DNA of 64,000 bases from CALAED01 sp036378315 (GTDB lineage Bacteria; Actinomycetota; Actinomycetes; Streptosporangiales; Streptosporangiaceae), in assembly GCA_036378315.1 (NCBI GenBank), contig DASUWU010000145.1, positions 8,608-72,607 of the forward strand, written 5' to 3'. Position numbers and translations under genes: made by a program. Shown here in pieces: positions 16,111-24,622 of this stretch (positions are counted from its first letter, which is position 1; every line of letters starts with the position of its first letter). The notes beneath the pieces were generated by a model that was not told the origin of the DNA, made no database searches, and saw only the letters and a list, made by a program, of their open reading frames with translations.

Positions 16111-18237
16111 ATGGTGCGAACGCGTCGTGTCGGCACTGTGCTGGTCGGGGCCGCGGCGTTGGCCGCGTCGCTGGCCACGGCTCCCGCGGCGAATGCCGTC
16201 AGGGAGCCTGGACAGACGCCCGAGCAGCGGGCCGCGGCCCTCGTCGCGCAGCTCACGCCGGACGAGAAGATCACCCAGCTGCACGGGATCCGGGACGCCG
16301 ACCACCAGCGGTTCGTACCAGGGGTACCGCGGCTCGGCATCCCGCCGTTGCGGATCACCAACGGCCCGGCCGGGGTCGGCCCGAGCGACGACCCGCACCA
16401 GCAGCCGGCTACCGCGCTGCCCGCGCCGATCAGCCTGGCCGCCACCTTCGACCCGCTGCTGGCCGCCGCGTACGGCGACGTGCAGGGCGCGGAGACCCGC
16501 GACCTCGCGCACGGCCTGATCGAGGCCCCCGACATCAACCTGACCCGGGTCCCGGAGAACGGCCGGACCTTCGAGACGTACGGCGAGGACCCGCTCCTCG
16601 CCGGGCGGCTCGCCGCCGCCGACATCCGGGCGATCCAGCGACACGGGATCATCGCCGAGGTCAAGCACTTCGCGGCCAACAACCAGGAGACCAACCGGTT
16701 CGCCGTGAACGAGCTGATCGATGAGCGGACGCTGGAGGAGATCTACCTGCCGGCCTTCGAGATGTCGGTGCGGCAGGGCCGCGCCGGCTCGGTCATGTGC
16801 GCCTACCCCAAGGTGAACGGGTTGTTCGCGTGCGAGAACCCCTTCCTCCTCGACACCGTGCTCAGGGGCCAATGGGGGTTCGACGGGTTCGTCCAGTCCG
16901 ACTTCGGCGCCACCCACAGCACGGTGCCGTCGGCGCTGGCCGGCGAGGACCTGGAGATGCCGACCGGCCAGTTCTTCGACTCGGCCATGCGCGACGCGCT
17001 GGCGTCCGGGCAGATCGACGAGTCGGTCATCGACCGCATGATCGCCCGCAGGTACGCCGTGATGATCCGGCTCGGCCTGTTCGATCACCCGCCGGCCCCC
17101 GCCCCGATCCCGGCCGACCGGGACGGCGCCGTCGCGCGCCGCATCGCCGAGGCGGGCACCGTCCTGCTCAAGAACTCAGCCGACCGGCTCCCGCTCGATC
17201 CGGCCGCGACGCGCCGGGTCGCGGTGATCGGGCCGTTCGCCGGTGCCGCGCGCACCGGCGGCGGAGGCAGCTCGCACGTGCTCCCGCTCCACACCGTGGA
17301 CCCCGTCACCGGGATCGAGAACCGGCTCGGCCCCGGCGCCGACGTCGCTTTCGCCGACGGCTCCGACGTCACAGCCGCCGCCGGCGTCGCCAGGTCGGCC
17401 GACGTCGCCGTGGTCATGGTCGGTGACGACGAGACCGAGGGCAGGGACCGGCCGGGCCTGGCCCTGTCCGGCAACCAGGACCAGTTGGTCGCCGCGGTGG
17501 CCGCGGCGAACCCGAACACCGTCGTCGTGGTGAAGAGCGGCGCGCCGGTGCTCATGCCGTGGCTCGATCAGGTGCCGGCCGTCGTGGAGGCGTGGTACCC
17601 GGGCGAAGAGGACGGCAATGCCGTGGCGGCGGTGCTGTTCGGCGACGTGAACCCGTCGGGGAAGCTCCCCGTGACCTTCCCGCACGCCGACGCCGACACG
17701 CCGGCGCACACGCCTGACCGGTGGCCGGGCGTGAACGGGACGGCCACCTATGCCGAGGGGCTGCGGATCGGGTACCGGTGGTACGACGCGCAGGGCATCG
17801 CGCCCCTGTTCCCGTTCGGGTACGGCCTGTCGTACACGACCTTCGGGTACGGCCACCTGACGGTCCGCCCGGCCGCCACCCGCGCCGGCGAGATCAGCGT
17901 CGGGCTCGACGTCACCAACACGGGGAGGCGGGCCGGCGCCGACGTCGCGCAGGTCTATCTCGGCTCGCCGGCGGCCGCCGGCGAGCCGCCCCGCCGGCTG
18001 GTCGGGTTCCAGAAGGTCTTCCTGCGGCCGGGGCAGACCAGACACCTGACCTTCACCCTTGACCGGCGCGCGTTCTCGGTGTGGGACACCGCGTCCCACG
18101 CCTGGACGATCGTGCCGGGACGCCACCAGGTGTGGGCCGGCGACTCCTCCCGCGACCTCCCGCTGAGCGCCGCGGTCGACGTCCGCGGCTCCGCGCGCCG
18201 AGCCCCGCGCAAGCACCAGGTGGAAGCCCTATCTTGA
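16111..18237 (+). CDS. Secreted GH3 beta-glucosidase
   Basis: Exported family 3 glycoside hydrolase of 708 residues. After a signal peptide (MVRTRRVGTVLVGAAALAAS, cleavage near ANA-VRE) come the GH3 barrel domain with ITNGPAGVGPS and FAANNQETNRF, the nucleophile in QSDFGATHS (Asp264), the alpha/beta sandwich domain (VAVIGPFA, VVMVGDDETEGRDR) and a C-terminal fibronectin-III-like domain (YGLSYTTFGYG to the end). The order is that of beta-glucosidases. ATG codons at 16108 and 16111 both follow GGGAG; I take 16111 for spacing, and the frame upstream to 16021 is not needed. Likely under a LacI-type repressor. Confidence 0.92.
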   Translation: MVRTRRVGTVLVGAAALAASLATAPAANAVREPGQTPEQRAAALVAQLTPDEKITQLHGIRDADHQRFVPGVPRLGIPPLRITNGPAGVGPSDDPHQQPATALPAPISLAATFDPLLAAAYGDVQGAETRDLAHGLIEAPDINLTRVPENGRTFETYGEDPLLAGRLAAADIRAIQRHGIIAEVKHFAANNQETNRFAVNELIDERTLEEIYLPAFEMSVRQGRAGSVMCAYPKVNGLFACENPFLLDTVLRGQWGFDGFVQSDFGATHSTVPSALAGEDLEMPTGQFFDSAMRDALASGQIDESVIDRMIARRYAVMIRLGLFDHPPAPAPIPADRDGAVARRIAEAGTVLLKNSADRLPLDPAATRRVAVIGPFAGAARTGGGGSSHVLPLHTVDPVTGIENRLGPGADVAFADGSDVTAAAGVARSADVAVVMVGDDETEGRDRPGLALSGNQDQLVAAVAAANPNTVVVVKSGAPVLMPWLDQVPAVVEAWYPGEEDGNAVAAVLFGDVNPSGKLPVTFPHADADTPAHTPDRWPGVNGTATYAEGLRIGYRWYDAQGIAPLFPFGYGLSYTTFGYGHLTVRPAATRAGEISVGLDVTNTGRRAGADVAQVYLGSPAAAGEPPRRLVGFQKVFLRPGQTRHLTFTLDRRAFSVWDTASHAWTIVPGRHQVWAGDSSRDLPLSAAVDVRGSARRAPRKHQVEALS

Positions 18238-18282
18238 CGATGTCTATAGGTTAATGCCCCTGTTCGGGGGCAGTTGCGAAGC

Positions 18283-18930
18283 ATGTTGGTACGCGTCCTG
18301 ATCGCTGAAGACCATGCTGTGGTGCGGCAAGGGCTGCGGCTCGTGCTGAGCCTGGACGACGAGATCGACGTCGTGGGCGAGACGGACAACGGCAAGACGG
18401 CGGTGGCGCTCGCCAGGCAGCTCCGTCCCGACGTGGTGCTCATGGACCTGCTCATGCCCGTCATGGACGGCATCGAGGCCACCATCGCCATCCGCGGCGA
18501 GCTGCCGGACGTCCAGGTGGTCGTCCTCACCAGCGTCATGGAGGAAAGCTGGGTGGCCGGCGCCACCCGCGCGGGGGCGATCGGCTACCTGGACAAGAAC
18601 AGCGAGGCCAAGGAGCTGCGGGAGGCGGTGAAGGCCGCGGCCGCCGGCCAGACCAAGCTGTCACCCGCCGCGATCACACGGCTGATCGGCCAGGTGAGGG
18701 GCACCGAGAAGCGTACTCAGCTCACCGAGCGGGAGACGGAGGTCCTCATCCTGCTCGCCCGCGGCAAGGCGAACAAGGAGATCGCCCGCGAACTGCACAT
18801 CGGTCAGCAGACCGTCAAGAGCCATGTCAGCAACATCCTGGCCAAACTGGGCGCGCACAGCAGGACTCAGGCCGCGCTGTACGCCGTGCGCATGGGGTTG
18901 CTGTCCGCCAACATGCTCGTGCGAGGTTGA
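18283..18930 (+). CDS. NarL/LuxR-family response regulator
   Basis: Two-domain DNA-binding response regulator of 215 residues. The receiver has the acidic pair in IAEDH, the phosphorylation site Asp55 in VLMDLLMP, Thr/Ser in VVLTSV and Lys in YLDKNS. The C-terminal LuxR helix-turn-helix reads LTEREVxxL-type LTERETEVLILLARGKANKE. It ends 6 nt before the kinase gene that follows, so the two form a two-component system. ATG at 18283 is preferred; TTG at 18274 is possible. Confidence 0.93.
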   Translation: MLVRVLIAEDHAVVRQGLRLVLSLDDEIDVVGETDNGKTAVALARQLRPDVVLMDLLMPVMDGIEATIAIRGELPDVQVVVLTSVMEESWVAGATRAGAIGYLDKNSEAKELREAVKAAAAGQTKLSPAAITRLIGQVRGTEKRTQLTERETEVLILLARGKANKEIARELHIGQQTVKSHVSNILAKLGAHSRTQAALYAVRMGLLSANMLVRG

Positions 18931-18936
18931 TGGGGC

Positions 18937-20934
18937 GTGTCCCGCTGGAACGGTGCCCGGCGGTTCGCGCGAGCGCGCCGGGGGCCATCATCGACCCTGA
19001 TCGTGAACGAGCGCGAGATCCGCATGCTCGACGACGACACGCGCGCCGACATCGTCCTCGCGCTCGACCGGTACGGCCACGTGCGCGGCTGCGGCGCGGG
19101 CGCCCGCCGGCTTGGCAGGTCGACCGAGATCGTGGGCGAGCACCTGTCCCGGTTCGCCCCGCCAGAGGACGCGGACTCCGGTGCCGCCGAGCGCCTGCTG
19201 CGCAAGGCCGCCGCCCACGGAACGCACGGGGCCAACCGCTGGTGGGTCAGGACCGACGGGTCGCGCCTGTGGGCCGACACACTGGTCACCGCCACCTTCG
19301 ACGCCACAGGCGAGGTGATCGGGTTCGTCATAGTGATGCGCGAGGTCACCCGGCACTGGCAGCGGATGGCCGAGTTGGCGGCGGTCGCCGAGGCGACCAG
19401 GACCATCCTGACGGGCCGCCCTGGCGACGAGATCCTGGCCTTGGTCGTACGGCGTATGCGCGAGCTCACCGGAGCCGCGTCCGCCATCGTGCTGTCCTTG
19501 GACTGGGATGGGACGCTCACCACGCGGGCGGCGGACGGCCCGTGGGCGGACGCCCTGTACGGCCTGAAGGCCGACGGCGGTGAGCTGCTCGCGCTCGACG
19601 TGATCCGGGGCGGGCGGCCCAGGATGCTCCGGAAGATATCCGGCTGGCCGCGGCGGGCCGAACCGGCCGACGCCGACGCCGACGCGGCGGGTCTCGCGAC
19701 GGCGATGTTCGTTCCGCTGCCCGTCGACGGGCGCCGGGTGGGCGTCGCCGCGCTCGCCGGGCTCGGCCGCCGCTTCACCCGCGCCGACCTGCGTGCCGTC
19801 GAACTGCTCGCCGACCCGGCCGCGCTGGCGGTGGAGCGCGCCTGGTGCGACGAGGACGTCTGGCGACTGGCCGAGAACTCCGCCCGCGGGCGCGACGCGC
19901 TGCGGTCCGCCCTGGACTCGCTGGCCGCCCGCGCCGTCGACGGCACCGATAGCACCGGCTGCGCCGTCCACCTGCTGACGCCGTGGCCGTACAACGGCGA
20001 CTCGAAGTCCGTGCCGCCGGCCGCCGTGGGCTCGTACGGCAAGGTGCCCACGAACCAGGGGCCGCTCCCGCCCGTCTGCCGGCGCCTGGTGATCGAAAGG
20101 CAGCCGCCGGCGTCCGCGTCCGGCCGAGCCGGGACCGCAGGCGGCGTCGTGGTCCGCCTTCCCTTGCTGCACTGGGACCAGCGGATCGGGGAGCTGCGCT
20201 GCTACTACCCCGGCGACCGGCGGCGACCCGATGACCGCGAGATCGGCTTCCTGAAGATGATCGCCGACCTGGCCGCCGCGTCCGTGACGCACGGACGCCT
20301 GTGGATCGCGGCCCAGCAGAAGGCGGCGATGGAGGAGCGGCAGCGCCTGTCCAGGGAACTGCACGACTCGATCAACCAGGCGCTGTACGGCATCAAGCTC
20401 GATGCCGGCGCCGCCCGCGAGCTCCTCGACCGCGACGCCGCCAAGGCCGTCGAGCCGATCGAACACGTGCTGGACCTGGCGGAAGGCGGGCTGTCGGAAA
20501 TACGCGGGTTGATCTTCAACCTGCGCCGCGAACCGCCGGACGCGCAGGGGCTCGTGGCCGCGCTGGCCAGGCAGGCGGAACTGATCCGGGTCCGGCACGG
20601 CATCGCGACCGAGACCTTGCTCGGGCCGGAGCCGGCGGCGAGCCCCCAGGCCAAGCGGGTGCTGTACCGGGTGGTCGAGGAGGCCCTGCACAACGCGGCC
20701 AAGCACTCCGGCGCCCGGCAGGTCACGCTCCGCCTGTTCACGGGTCCGGGAACGATCACCGCGGTGGTCACCGACGACGGCAAGGGCTTCGAGCCCGACC
20801 AGGCGTTCCCCGGTCATCTCGGGCTGCGGTCGATGCGCGAGCGGATCGCCGCGGTGGGGGGAGATCTGGACGTCGAGAGCCGGCCTGGACGGGGCACCAA
20901 GGTCCGCGCCACCGTCCCCCCAGGCGTGGAGTGA
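18937..20934 (+). CDS. PAS-GAF sensor histidine kinase (HisKA_3)
   Basis: Soluble 665-residue kinase, partner of the preceding regulator. An N-terminal PAS-like domain (ANRWWVRTDGSRLWADTL to IVMREVTRHWQ) is followed by two GAF-like regions (about 150-290 and 310-440), the dimerisation/phosphoacceptor helix RQRLSRELHDSINQ (His476) and a HATPase domain with N box EEALHNAAKHS and G boxes DDGKGFE and GHLGLRSMRERI. No membrane segment, so it senses a cytoplasmic signal such as redox or a gas through GAF. GTG at 18937 lies 6 nt after the regulator stop; an ATG at 19024 is an alternative start. Confidence 0.9.
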   Translation: MSRWNGARRFARARRGPSSTLIVNEREIRMLDDDTRADIVLALDRYGHVRGCGAGARRLGRSTEIVGEHLSRFAPPEDADSGAAERLLRKAAAHGTHGANRWWVRTDGSRLWADTLVTATFDATGEVIGFVIVMREVTRHWQRMAELAAVAEATRTILTGRPGDEILALVVRRMRELTGAASAIVLSLDWDGTLTTRAADGPWADALYGLKADGGELLALDVIRGGRPRMLRKISGWPRRAEPADADADAAGLATAMFVPLPVDGRRVGVAALAGLGRRFTRADLRAVELLADPAALAVERAWCDEDVWRLAENSARGRDALRSALDSLAARAVDGTDSTGCAVHLLTPWPYNGDSKSVPPAAVGSYGKVPTNQGPLPPVCRRLVIERQPPASASGRAGTAGGVVVRLPLLHWDQRIGELRCYYPGDRRRPDDREIGFLKMIADLAAASVTHGRLWIAAQQKAAMEERQRLSRELHDSINQALYGIKLDAGAARELLDRDAAKAVEPIEHVLDLAEGGLSEIRGLIFNLRREPPDAQGLVAALARQAELIRVRHGIATETLLGPEPAASPQAKRVLYRVVEEALHNAAKHSGARQVTLRLFTGPGTITAVVTDDGKGFEPDQAFPGHLGLRSMRERIAAVGGDLDVESRPGRGTKVRATVPPGVE

Positions 20935-20982
20935 CCGGCGCGTACCGCTGCTCGACCACCGGGCGCCGCGCGCGGCCGGTCA
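20932..20982. terminator. Possible shared terminator between convergent two-component systems
   Basis: TGACCGGC (20932-20939) pairs with GCCGGTCA (20975-20982). The arms contain the stop codons of both convergent genes. The loop is long, so confidence is low. Confidence 0.3.
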
Positions 20983-21672
20983 GACCCGCAGCCCCCAGTC
21001 GACGGCCTTGGCGACGGCCTCGAGCTGGGATCGGACCCCCAGCTTGTCCAGGATGTTGCGTACGTGCGTACGTACGGTGGCATAGCTGATGTTCAGCTCG
21101 GCGGCGACGGCGCGGTTGTCGAGTCCCCGTGCCAGGAGGAGCAGCACCTCGCGCTCGCGCGAGGTGAGGCTGTCGAGCCGCCGTGCCTGCTCGGCGCTCG
21201 CGCTCGCGTTCATGCGGCGCCTGGTCAGCAGCTCCGCGAGCCGGTCGGCGGGAATCAGGATCTCCCCTGCCGCCGCCTTGCGCACCGAGTCCGCGATCTC
21301 GTCACAACATGCCGTCGTCTTCAACAGGTAGCCGTAGGCGCCGGCCTCGACGGCGGAGAGCATCGCGTCGTCGCTGCAGTCGGCGCTGAGGAACAGCACG
21401 TGGGTCGACGGGCTGCGGACCCTGATGGAGTCCGCGGCGTCGGCGCCGGTGCCGTCGGCCAGCCGGAAGTCGATGAGGGCGACGTCGGGCGAGGTCCGTT
21501 CGGCGGCGCCCGCGGCCTCGCCGACGGATTCGACCGAGGCGACGACGGTCAGGTCCGCGTACTCCCCCAGCAGGCAGGCCAGCCCCTCGGCCACCACCCG
21601 ATGGTCCTCGACGATCAGGATGCTGATCGGTTCGGCCGCGCGGCCCGTCGCCGCCGGCTCCGCGGCGCTCAT
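20980..21672 (-). CDS. NarL/LuxR-family response regulator
   Basis: 230 residues. Receiver domain with VEDH acidic pair, phosphoacceptor Asp68 in ALIDFRLAD, Ser in VLFLSADC and Lys in YLLKTTACC; LuxR helix-turn-helix LTSREREVLLLLARGLDNRAVAAELN at the C-terminus. Its ATG overlaps the stop of the kinase gene (ATGA), so they are co-translated. It is the last gene of a probable seven-gene minus-strand operon that begins with glycan synthesis genes. Confidence 0.93.
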   Translation of the reverse strand: MSAAEPAATGRAAEPISILIVEDHRVVAEGLACLLGEYADLTVVASVESVGEAAGAAERTSPDVALIDFRLADGTGADAADSIRVRSPSTHVLFLSADCSDDAMLSAVEAGAYGYLLKTTACCDEIADSVRKAAAGEILIPADRLAELLTRRRMNASASAEQARRLDSLTSREREVLLLLARGLDNRAVAAELNISYATVRTHVRNILDKLGVRSQLEAVAKAVDWGLRV

Positions 21673-22826
21673 CGCCGCGCGCTCCCCGCGGCGCCAGGCG
21701 GCTCCGCCGTGCCGGCGCCCCCGCCGCCTGATTCGCCCACGGGGACCCAGAACTCCACCGTCGTCCCCGCGCCGGGCGCGCTTTCCACGCGCGACCAGCC
21801 GCCGGCGATCTCGGCCCGCTCCTGGATGAGCGTGAGGCCGAGATGACCGGGCCGGGTCTCGACCGCCAGCGGGTCGTAGCCCACCCCGTCGTCGGCGATC
21901 CTTACGAGGCAGCCGTCGTCGAGGCCGAGCAGCTGTACGTGGACCCGGCTCGCTCGCGCGTGCTTACGCACGTTCATCAAGGCCTCCTGGGCGATGCGGT
22001 AGATGAAGACCGTCGTGTCGGCGGGCGGCGTGGCCGTCAGGTCGTTCTCGAGGCTGTAGTCGACGCCGGCCTCGGCCCGCATCTGGTCCAGGTAGTTGCG
22101 CAGCACCGCAGCCAGGTCGCCGTGGTTGAGGTCCGGCGGGCGCAGGTCGAAGATGACCTGCCGCAGGCGCGTCAACGAGAGCTTGACGGTCTCCTCCAGC
22201 CGGTCGAGCACCTCCAGGTCCGACGGCTCCCGCAGCCGCCGCCGCAACTGCTGCAGGCGCAGGCTGGCCGCCGTGATCACCTGGATGGTGTCGTCGTGCA
22301 GGCCGGCCGCGATGCGCGCGCGCTCGTCCTCCTGCGCGCGGACCAGATGGGTGAGCAGGGACCGGCAGTCCTGCCCGCTCGCCTCCAGCAGCTCGAGGCT
22401 GCGCTCCAGCGTCAGCTGCGCGCGCCGCGCCTCGGTGATGTCGCGGACGGTCATGACGATCATCGGTCCCTCGTCGGTGTCCAGGGGGCTGGCGCCGACA
22501 TCGACGGGAAACTGCCTGCCGTCGCTGTGCCGCGCCACGAGCTCCAGGCCGTGCCCGCCGGCCTCCTCCCGGGGCCCGGCCCGTTCCGGCGGGGAGGCGG
22601 TCAGCGGGTGGTCGGGCAGCAGCCGTCCGAGCGGCCCGCCGAGCAGCTGCCGGCGCTCGTAGCCGAACAGGTGCTCGGCTTCGGCGTTGACCAGCCGGAT
22701 CCGGCCGGCCCTGTCGGTGATCACCATCGCGTCCGGCGACGACTCGACCAGCTGCCGGAACAGGTTCGGCGCGCCGCGCGACGCCATGATCGCGGCGGCC
22801 AGGTCGCGGATGGGGTGCTTGGTCAC
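21669..22826 (-). CDS. PAS sensor histidine kinase (HisKA_3)
   Basis: Soluble kinase of 385 residues. A PAS domain (FRQLVESSPDAMVITDRAGRI ... MIVMTVRDITEARRAQ) precedes the phosphoacceptor helix ERARIAAGLHDDTIQ (His177) and a HATPase domain with N box QEALMNVRKHAR and G box DDGVGYD. No membrane helix is present, so the PAS domain is the probable input. It overlaps both neighbours by 4 nt, the unrecognised gene upstream and the response regulator downstream, so all three are made together. Confidence 0.92.
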   Translation of the reverse strand: MTKHPIRDLAAAIMASRGAPNLFRQLVESSPDAMVITDRAGRIRLVNAEAEHLFGYERRQLLGGPLGRLLPDHPLTASPPERAGPREEAGGHGLELVARHSDGRQFPVDVGASPLDTDEGPMIVMTVRDITEARRAQLTLERSLELLEASGQDCRSLLTHLVRAQEDERARIAAGLHDDTIQVITAASLRLQQLRRRLREPSDLEVLDRLEETVKLSLTRLRQVIFDLRPPDLNHGDLAAVLRNYLDQMRAEAGVDYSLENDLTATPPADTTVFIYRIAQEALMNVRKHARASRVHVQLLGLDDGCLVRIADDGVGYDPLAVETRPGHLGLTLIQERAEIAGGWSRVESAPGAGTTVEFWVPVGESGGGGAGTAEPPGAAGSARR

Positions 22827-23260
22827 GGCGGCAGTCCCGCCCCGAATCCCGGGTCGTGCGGCCGACGGCTGCCAGGCTCGTCCCGGGGGGTCAAGGCCAC
22901 GGCCGGCATGATCACCGCGAACGGGCCGACCAGCGTGTCGTGTCGAGCGCCGATCCGGTAGCCGACCGCCACACCGGCGGCCGCGTCCCAGGCGGCGGCG
23001 CAGAACGCCCGGTCCTGCCGCCGGCGCTGCCTGGCGACGGCCAGGGCCGTCAGCCGGGCCACGGAGGCGGCGGCCAGCACGCCGTGGCGCTCGTCACCGG
23101 AGGTGGTGCGGCGGATCGCGGACCATGCTTCGGCCCTCGCCCGGCTCGGGGTCTGGTCCCACAGGTTGGCCACCCGATCGATCTCCTCAGCGGAAAGGTC
23201 CTCGATGTGGGTCAGGAACTGGAGGACTCGGGGCGTATTTGGTCCGAAGATAACCGACAT
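22823..23260 (-). CDS. Hypothetical protein coupled to histidine kinase
   Basis: 145 residues, unrecognised. The first 70 residues are helical (PRVLQFLTHIEDLSAEEIDRVANLWDQ...), the middle is Ala/Arg-rich, and a hydrophobic stretch near LVGPFAVIMPAVAL may be buried or membrane-associated; the tail is Pro/Gly-rich. ATG at 23260 is chosen because GGAG lies 8 nt upstream. The stop overlaps the kinase start (ATGA), suggesting it is a sensor accessory. A gap of only 21 nt separates it from the TIG-repeat gene upstream. Confidence 0.7.
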   Translation of the reverse strand: MSVIFGPNTPRVLQFLTHIEDLSAEEIDRVANLWDQTPSRARAEAWSAIRRTTSGDERHGVLAAASVARLTALAVARQRRRQDRAFCAAAWDAAAGVAVGYRIGARHDTLVGPFAVIMPAVALTPRDEPGSRRPHDPGFGAGLPP

Positions 23261-23281
23261 TTGCACATCTCCGTAATTAGT

Positions 23282-24604
23282 CTAGCCCCCGACCTTGACG
23301 GATGCCCCTCCGACGCCGCCGCTCAGCCGACCGACGAGCCGGAAGCCGACGCTGTTCTGCGCGCCTCCCGGGATGGTGTACGACCCGACCGCCGATGCCT
23401 TGCCCTGAGCGTTCACCTGGAAGGACCCGATCCGGCCCTGCTGGCCGGTGTAGATGTCGACGGTCTCGTTCGGCGCGAAGCCAGAGACGTAGAAGCTGAG
23501 CGTGGTTCCCGGCAGCCCGCCGTAGGTGCTCGGCCGGACCATGGGCGAGTACGGCAGGACCATGAACCCCACCTGTGCGGCCGCCCGGCTCTGCTCGCCG
23601 ACCAGGACGATGCCCTGCCTGCCGCGCAACCCGTACGGCATGGTGAACCCGATGGGCGTGATGCCGCCGCTCGCGTTCGCCTGCGTCGCGAAGACCGGCG
23701 CCCCGCCGGAGCGGTTGACGTAGGCGAGGACCCGTTCACCGGGCGCGAACCCGTAGCCGGACAGGATGATGTGCTGCCCGCTCTTGACCGCGAACGGGGA
23801 CAGCTTGGCCTGCGGGTACAGGCTCATCATCTGGAACGGTGCCGTGGCGGCGACGTGGCTGCTCTGGCCGACCAGCACCAGCGAGGTGGTGCCGGTGATC
23901 GCGGCGCCCACCCGGATCGCGGCCCGGCCGACACCGCCCGACTCGTCGGCGGTCAGCGTGGTGAGCGGCGCTCCGGTGACCCGGCCCCAGTAGACGTTGA
24001 TCCGCTCGTGGGCGGCGAACCCGGCGGCCGACAGCGACACGGTGTCGCCGGGACGGCCGATGCCCCGGTTCAGCCGCACCGTTCCCGACGAGCCCTGCGA
24101 CGCGATCTGCGCCGTCGCCGCCTTGCGGCCGCCGCGCTGCTGGGCGACCACCGTCTGCGATCTTCCCGAGGTCTCCGGCATGGCGAACTGTGCGCTGAAC
24201 GAGCCGCTCCTGTCGACCCTGGCCGTGCCGATGGGCTTCGCCTGGCCGCCGGAGGGCGACGCCGACTGCAACCGCACGTCGACGAAGGCTCCCGGGTCGA
24301 AGCCGCTGCCGTTGAGGTTGGCCCGGCCGCCGGGCGCGACCAGACCTGGGTTCAGGACGACGATCGGGCCGGCGGCGCCCGGCACGAGCCTGTTCCCGAT
24401 CCTGACCATCCTGGGCTGCTGCTGCGTGGGGACCTGTTTCGGCTGGCTCTCCTCGCCGTTCCGCGCCGATCCGCCGCCCGACGCGCCGGGACCGAACGAT
24501 CGCAGCACCGACTGGATCAGCGAACCGACGATCAATAGCACCACGGCGGCCAGCAGTACGGTTTTCCAGTTGAGGCGCTTCTTCGATTCTTCATTCGATT
24601 TCAT
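23282..24604 (-). CDS. Type II membrane protein with four Ig/TIG-like repeats
   Basis: 440 residues. A short charged cytoplasmic start (MKSNEESKKRLNWK) leads into one membrane helix (TVLLAAVVLLIVGSLI), a Gly/Gln linker, then an extracellular region with four recurring modules of the form PG-x-(T/V)-L-x-x-x-G-F-x-P-G: VAPGGRANLNGSGFDPG, GRPGDTVSLSAAGFAAHE, VKSGQHIILSGYGFAPGE and GLPGTTLSFYVSGFAPNE, spaced roughly 90 residues. These look like IPT/TIG or bacterial Ig folds. No catalytic motif. It may scaffold or bind the glycan made by the neighbouring transferases. GGGGGAGG precedes the ATG. Confidence 0.8.
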   Translation of the reverse strand: MKSNEESKKRLNWKTVLLAAVVLLIVGSLIQSVLRSFGPGASGGGSARNGEESQPKQVPTQQQPRMVRIGNRLVPGAAGPIVVLNPGLVAPGGRANLNGSGFDPGAFVDVRLQSASPSGGQAKPIGTARVDRSGSFSAQFAMPETSGRSQTVVAQQRGGRKAATAQIASQGSSGTVRLNRGIGRPGDTVSLSAAGFAAHERINVYWGRVTGAPLTTLTADESGGVGRAAIRVGAAITGTTSLVLVGQSSHVAATAPFQMMSLYPQAKLSPFAVKSGQHIILSGYGFAPGERVLAYVNRSGGAPVFATQANASGGITPIGFTMPYGLRGRQGIVLVGEQSRAAAQVGFMVLPYSPMVRPSTYGGLPGTTLSFYVSGFAPNETVDIYTGQQGRIGSFQVNAQGKASAVGSYTIPGGAQNSVGFRLVGRLSGGVGGASVKVGG

Positions 24605-24622
24605 TTCTGCCTCCCCCGCCGG

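Noticed and set aside
15852..16694. Long minus-strand frame under the GH3 gene
   Set aside because: It mirrors the signal-peptide and barrel region of a clearly homologous GH3 enzyme and has no domain or start signal of its own.
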